Shown: positions 60,648 to 64,000 of the stretch, in pieces | How the letters are laid out: every line of letters begins with the position of its first letter | Position numbering within the stretch: the first letter of the stretch is position 1 | Assembly: GCF_900182635.1 (NCBI RefSeq) | Contig: NZ_FXTD01000010.1 | Coordinates: 1-64,000, forward strand | From: Halorubrum cibi | GTDB lineage: Archaea; Halobacteriota; Halobacteria; Halobacteriales; Haloferacaceae | Reading direction: 5' to 3' | DNA length: 64,000 nucleotides | The notes under the pieces: generated by a model | The model's database searches: none | Seen by the model: the letters and a program-made list of their open reading frames with translations, nothing else | Told to the model about the DNA's origin: nothing | Program-made: the position numbers and the translations under genes

Positions 60648-62152
60648 GAATCCGGGATCGTGTCCGCGATCCGTTCGGCGGTCAGTCCTCCGCTTATCAG
60701 ACACATCGGGACGCCGATTCCCGGCGTCGTCGTCGCGCCGGTGAAGTAGAGCCCGTCGACCGCGTTCGACCGGTGCGGCGGCCGGAACAGCGACGTCTGC
60801 CGGAGGGTGTGTGCGAGCCCGAGCGCGCTCCCGTCGTAGCTGTTGTAGCGGTCCGCGAAGTCCTCGACGCAGAACGTCTCCTCGAAGACGATCCGGTCGC
60901 GCAGCTCCGTCCCCGTGTTCTCCGCGATGTCGTCGAGCACGACTTCACGGTACTCCTCGCGGAGTTCCGGCGTGTCCTCCAGTCCGGGCGCGATGGGAAC
61001 GAGCGCGAAGAGGTTGCTGTGGCCGTCGGGGGCGACCGTCTCGTCGGTCTTCGAGGGGACACAGAGGTAGTAGGCGGGGTCTTCCGGCCAGGCGGGGTCG
61101 TCGAAGATCCGCGCGAAGTGCTCCTCCCACCGCGTCGGCAACACCAGGGTGTGGTGGGCGAGCTCCGGCACGTCGCCCTCGACGCCGAGGTACAGGAGGA
61201 ACGCCGACGGCGCGTACGTCCGCGACTCCCAGTACTCCTCCGTGTACTGCCGTTTCCGCTCCGGCAACAGCTCCTGTTCGGTGTGGGCGTAATCGGCGTT
61301 CGAGACGACGACGTCGGCGAGATGCCGGTCGCCGCCGACGGTGTCGACCGCGAACGCACCGTAGCGTCCCTCGATCCCCGTGACCTCCGCGTCGACCACG
61401 AACTCGACGCCGAGCTCCTCGGCGAGTTCGACGATGCCGTCGACGACCGCGCCGAGCCCGCCGTCCGGGTAGTACACGCCCATGTTGAAATCGACGTGGC
61501 TCATCAGGTTGTACAGCGCGGGCGTGTTCGTCGGCGACCCGCCCAGAAACACCAGCGTGTACTGCATCAGCTGCTGGAGCTTCGGGTGATCGAAGTAGCC
61601 CTCGACGTGCCCCTGCATCTTCCCCAGAAGCGAGAGCCCCCACGAGTAGCGCAGCACGTCGCGGTCGACGTAGTCGCGGAGCCGGGGTCGGTCCTCGTAG
61701 ACGAAGTGCTCCATCCCGATCTCGTAGGTGCGCTCGGCCTCCTCGAGGTAGGCGTCGAGCGCGTCGCCCGCGCCGGGCTCGTACGCCTCGAACAGCTCCC
61801 GGTTGTGCTCCATGTCCAGGAGGACGTCGACCCGGTCTCCGTCCTTCCAGAACACGCGGTAGTGCGGGTCGAGGTGGGTGAGCGTGTAGTACTCCTCGGG
61901 CGAGCGGTCGAAGTGGCCGAAGAAGCGCTCGAACACGTCGGGCATCAGGTACCACGACGGGCCCATGTCGAAGCGGAACCCCTCGGCCTCGAGGCGGCTC
62001 GCGCGCCCGCCGAGCTGTTCGTTCTTCTCGAGGAGAGTGACGTCCGCGCCGGCGTCGGCGAGGTAACAGGCCGTCGAGAGGCCGCCGAAGCCGCCGCCGA
62101 TCACGACGACGGACTCGCCGGCCATGGCGTCGGTGTCGGGGGCCGCGTCCAT
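60644..62152 (-). CDS. crtD: carotenoid 3,4-desaturase / phytoene desaturase family
   Basis: 502 residues from the ATG at 62152. FAD-binding VVVIGGGFGGLSTACYLADA, then LLEKNEQLGGRASRLEAEGF and MGPSWYLMPDVFERFF; the C-terminal GLYFTGATTTPGIGVPMCL closes the flavin site. The neighbours lyeJ and cruF mark it as the bacterioruberin-specific desaturase rather than general CrtI. First gene of the operon. Confidence 0.92.
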   Translation of the reverse strand: MDAAPDTDAMAGESVVVIGGGFGGLSTACYLADAGADVTLLEKNEQLGGRASRLEAEGFRFDMGPSWYLMPDVFERFFGHFDRSPEEYYTLTHLDPHYRVFWKDGDRVDVLLDMEHNRELFEAYEPGAGDALDAYLEEAERTYEIGMEHFVYEDRPRLRDYVDRDVLRYSWGLSLLGKMQGHVEGYFDHPKLQQLMQYTLVFLGGSPTNTPALYNLMSHVDFNMGVYYPDGGLGAVVDGIVELAEELGVEFVVDAEVTGIEGRYGAFAVDTVGGDRHLADVVVSNADYAHTEQELLPERKRQYTEEYWESRTYAPSAFLLYLGVEGDVPELAHHTLVLPTRWEEHFARIFDDPAWPEDPAYYLCVPSKTDETVAPDGHSNLFALVPIAPGLEDTPELREEYREVVLDDIAENTGTELRDRIVFEETFCVEDFADRYNSYDGSALGLAHTLRQTSLFRPPHRSNAVDGLYFTGATTTPGIGVPMCLISGGLTAERIADTIPDS

Positions 62153-62172
62153 ACTCGATCCTCGGACGGGAT

Positions 62173-62184
62173 CCGTATAAATAC
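62173..62184. promoter_or_regulatory. TATA box(es) between crtD and SDR gene
   Basis: CCGTATAAATACC on plus; on minus GTATTTATACGG stands about 25 nt before the crtD ATG, fitting a leaderless crtD message. Possibly shared with the divergent SDR gene. Confidence 0.6.
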
Positions 62185-62240
62185 CACCACGACGGCCGCG
62201 GTGAATACCACTAAGTCGACGCCACCCGTACGGATCCCCG

Positions 62241-63014
62241 ATGGAACCGACGGTCGCGATCACCGGGGCAACGAGCGGGATCGGTCGGGCGGTCGCCGGG
62301 GCGTTCGTCGACGCGGGCGCGTTCGTCGCCGTCTCCGGCCGCGACGGCGCGGCCGTCGACCGGACGGTCGCCGAGTTGAACGGGGAGACGGGCGAGGACG
62401 ACGAGACCGCCGGTGACATCGCCGAGATCGGCGACGACGGGGCGGACGACGCGGGCGACGCCGATCCCGCCGGAACCGCCTGGGGCGCTCGCGTCGACGT
62501 CCGCGACGAGTTCGACCTCGAGCGCTTCTTCGAGCGGGTCGCCCGCGAGGCCGGCCCCGTCGACGTCGTCCTCGCCAACGCGGCCGTCTTCCACGGCGCG
62601 CCCGGCGAGTCGCCGACCGACGAGGTCGGCTACCGCGAGTTCGACGACGCCATGCGGACGAACGCCCGCGGGGTGTTCGCCACGGTGCGCGAGGCGGTCC
62701 CCCACCTCGCCGACGACGCGCGCGTCCTCGTTCCCTCCGGGTCGGTCGCCCACGAGTCCAAAGCCGGGATGGGTGCGTACGCGGCCTCGAAGGCCGCGGC
62801 CGAGGCGGTCGCCCGCGGGTTCGCCGCCGACCTCGACGCGACGGTGGGCGTCGTCGATCCGGGTCTCGTCGCCACCGACCTCACGGGGATGGAGCGCGCC
62901 CGCAACCCCGACAGCGTCGCGCCGCTCTTCGTCTGGGCAGCCACCGACGCGCCGGCCGAGGACGTCGACGGCGGGCGGGTCGGGCTCCGCGAGTGGAAGA
63001 AGGCGACGCGGTAG
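62241..63014 (+). CDS. short-chain dehydrogenase/reductase
   Basis: 257 residues. Nucleotide motif TVAITGATSGIGRAVAG, VVLANAAVF (NNAG-like), catalytic Ser in VLVPSGSVAHES and Y-x-x-x-K in MGAYAASKAAAE. An acidic insert of about 35 residues (around 55-85) is unusual. NAD(P)-dependent; the substrate is not predictable. Divergent from crtD. Confidence 0.9.
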   Translation: MEPTVAITGATSGIGRAVAGAFVDAGAFVAVSGRDGAAVDRTVAELNGETGEDDETAGDIAEIGDDGADDAGDADPAGTAWGARVDVRDEFDLERFFERVAREAGPVDVVLANAAVFHGAPGESPTDEVGYREFDDAMRTNARGVFATVREAVPHLADDARVLVPSGSVAHESKAGMGAYAASKAAAEAVARGFAADLDATVGVVDPGLVATDLTGMERARNPDSVAPLFVWAATDAPAEDVDGGRVGLREWKKATR

Positions 63015-63222
63015 TTCGGGCGTCACCTCTTATCGGATGCCGGCACATCCCGTCGCGTGACACGCTCGACCGCCGCGCGGGGGAACGCGGGTGTGCGGTG
63101 CGGTCCCGCGCGGTTTCGGAGTGGGGAGAGATGCGGTTTCGCGACCGACGCACTCCCGATCGACACGCACCGCCCGTTCGCCACTTCCCCTTCGGTCTCC
63201 CGGCTCCTGGCCCACCGATCGC

Positions 63223-63272
63223 CCGCCGATCCGGACGCGCCCTTCGTCCGCCGATCCGGACGCGCCGTTCGG
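63223..63272. repeat. two-copy 25-bp tandem repeat
   Basis: CCGCCGATCCGGACGCGCC followed by STTCGN, twice in a row, in the gap after the SDR gene and before the thiE stop. Two mismatches at most. Likely simple slippage in GC-rich intergenic DNA. Confidence 0.6.
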
Positions 63273-63279
63273 AGTCGGC

Positions 63280-63915
63280 TCACTCGGAGTCGACCGCTTC
63301 CCGGAGCGCCTCGGTGGTCGCCCGCGGGTCCTCGGCGGCCGTGATCGCGGAGACGACCGCCACGCCCGTCGCGCCCGCGTCGACGACCGCTCTCGCGTTG
63401 TCCGCGTCGATCCCGCCGATCCCGATGGCGGGGACGTCGACCGCCTCGGCGACCGCCCGCACGCCCTCGGGACCGATCCCGTCCCGCTCGTCGGGGACGT
63501 CCTTCGAGTCCGTCCCGTACACCGCCCCGACGCCGAGGTAATCCGCGCCGGCGTCGACGGCCTCCCTCGCCTCCGCCGGCGTCGACGCCGACACGCCAAC
63601 GACCGCGTCGGAACCCAGCTGCTCGCGGGCGACCTCGGCCGGCAGGTCCGACTGCCCGAGGTGGACGCCGTCGGCGTCGACCGCCGCCGCGAGGTCGACC
63701 CGGTCGTTGACGACGAGCGGGACGCCCGCCTCCGCGGTCAGCTCACGGAGGCGCAGTCCGAGGCGATACCGGCTCCGTGCGTCGGTCCCCTTCTCGCGGA
63801 GCTGGACGACGTCGATCCCGCCGGCCAGCGCGTCGGCGACGATCTCTGGCGTCTCCCGCCCCGCGGAGCGATCGGCTCCCGTCACGAGGTACGTCCGCCA
63901 CGACGAGTGATTCAC
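63280..63915 (-). CDS. thiE: thiamine phosphate synthase
   Basis: 211 residues from a GTG at 63915. TIM-barrel motifs: VQLREKGTDARSRY, LVVNDRVDLAAAVDADGVHLGQSDLP, VGVSASTPAEA, DYLGVGAVYGTDSK and IGIGGIDADNARAV. It joins HMP-PP and THZ-P to make thiamine phosphate. A TATA-like CTTTTTTGTG lies about 25 nt upstream. Confidence 0.95.
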   Translation of the reverse strand: MNHSSWRTYLVTGADRSAGRETPEIVADALAGGIDVVQLREKGTDARSRYRLGLRLRELTAEAGVPLVVNDRVDLAAAVDADGVHLGQSDLPAEVAREQLGSDAVVGVSASTPAEAREAVDAGADYLGVGAVYGTDSKDVPDERDGIGPEGVRAVAEAVDVPAIGIGGIDADNARAVVDAGATGVAVVSAITAAEDPRATTEALREAVDSE

Positions 63916-64000
63916 GAGTGGTACGTTCGAGTGGTCACAAAAAAGCGGTCGGGTTCCGGCGGATCGAACGGCCGCCAGACTTGTGGGGAGGGCCGGGGGT

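Noticed and set aside
60773-62416. 547-codon plus frame opposite crtD
   Set aside because: Antisense of an intact desaturase; repetitive Arg/Val/Glu composition.

Overview
The window comes from a haloarchaeon, most likely Halorubrum or a close relative. The right half is GC-rich with a strongly acidic proteome. It carries haloarchaeal hallmarks: an intron-containing tRNA-Trp, a DUF5794/DUF5795 pair, a HalX response regulator, a DacZ-type diadenylate cyclase, a bacterioruberin cluster, and leaderless genes behind TATA boxes. The genus is an inference from gene content and codon style; no database was searched.

Region 1 (1 to about 14577) is a dense accessory element read almost wholly on the minus strand and cut by the left edge. 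Its genes overlap by ATGA or GTGA junctions, and many have a strong GGAGGTGA ribosome site. The right part (6.2-14.5 kb) is a DNA-metabolism and regulation operon: a SWIM zinc protein, an RHH regulator, a PCNA-like clamp, an HNH nuclease, a TopVI-A/Toprim-like protein, a MazG-like protein, a DUF6884-like protein and a string of tiny zinc ribbons. The left part (1-5 kb) is a cassette of small membrane proteins plus a 485-residue secreted, C-terminally anchored surface protein. A divergent AbrB-like regulator and a serine recombinase separate the two. The layout suggests a provirus or a vesicle-forming plasmid without a recognisable tailed-phage module. It abuts the 3' end of tRNA-Trp.

Region 2 (about 14860-32755) is a second, AT-richer integrative element, bounded by a 67-bp direct repeat with one mismatch. 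The repeat lies inside the 3' coding end of the DUF5795 gene: the right copy belongs to the intact gene, and the left copy is a stranded 3' fragment beside tRNA-Trp. The element has a tyrosine integrase at its right end, a PrimPol-like replication protein, and a set of putative defence genes: two HEPN-type proteins, a SLATT-like 2TM protein, a 1314-residue type IIG restriction-modification enzyme and a DUF262/DUF1524 (GmrSD-like) protein. Two gene-free tracts, at 19.5-22.5 and 27.5-29.1 kb, hold two related clusters of short degenerate repeats that flank the type IIG/HEPN pair. These repeats are the most unusual signal in the window. Degraded gene remnants lie in the same tracts.

Region 3 (32.7-64 kb) is ordinary chromosome: guaB, a TrmB regulator, a HalX response regulator, a Hel308-like helicase, a squalene/phytoene synthase, a pair of bacterial-PH-domain membrane proteins, glutamate dehydrogenase, a CDF cation transporter and a type IV pilus-like operon (PilB, PilC and at least five pilin-like proteins). 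These are followed by a DUF1405 protein, a universal stress protein, DacZ preceded by a short overlapping upstream ORF, the cruF-lyeJ-crtD bacterioruberin operon, an SDR enzyme and thiE.
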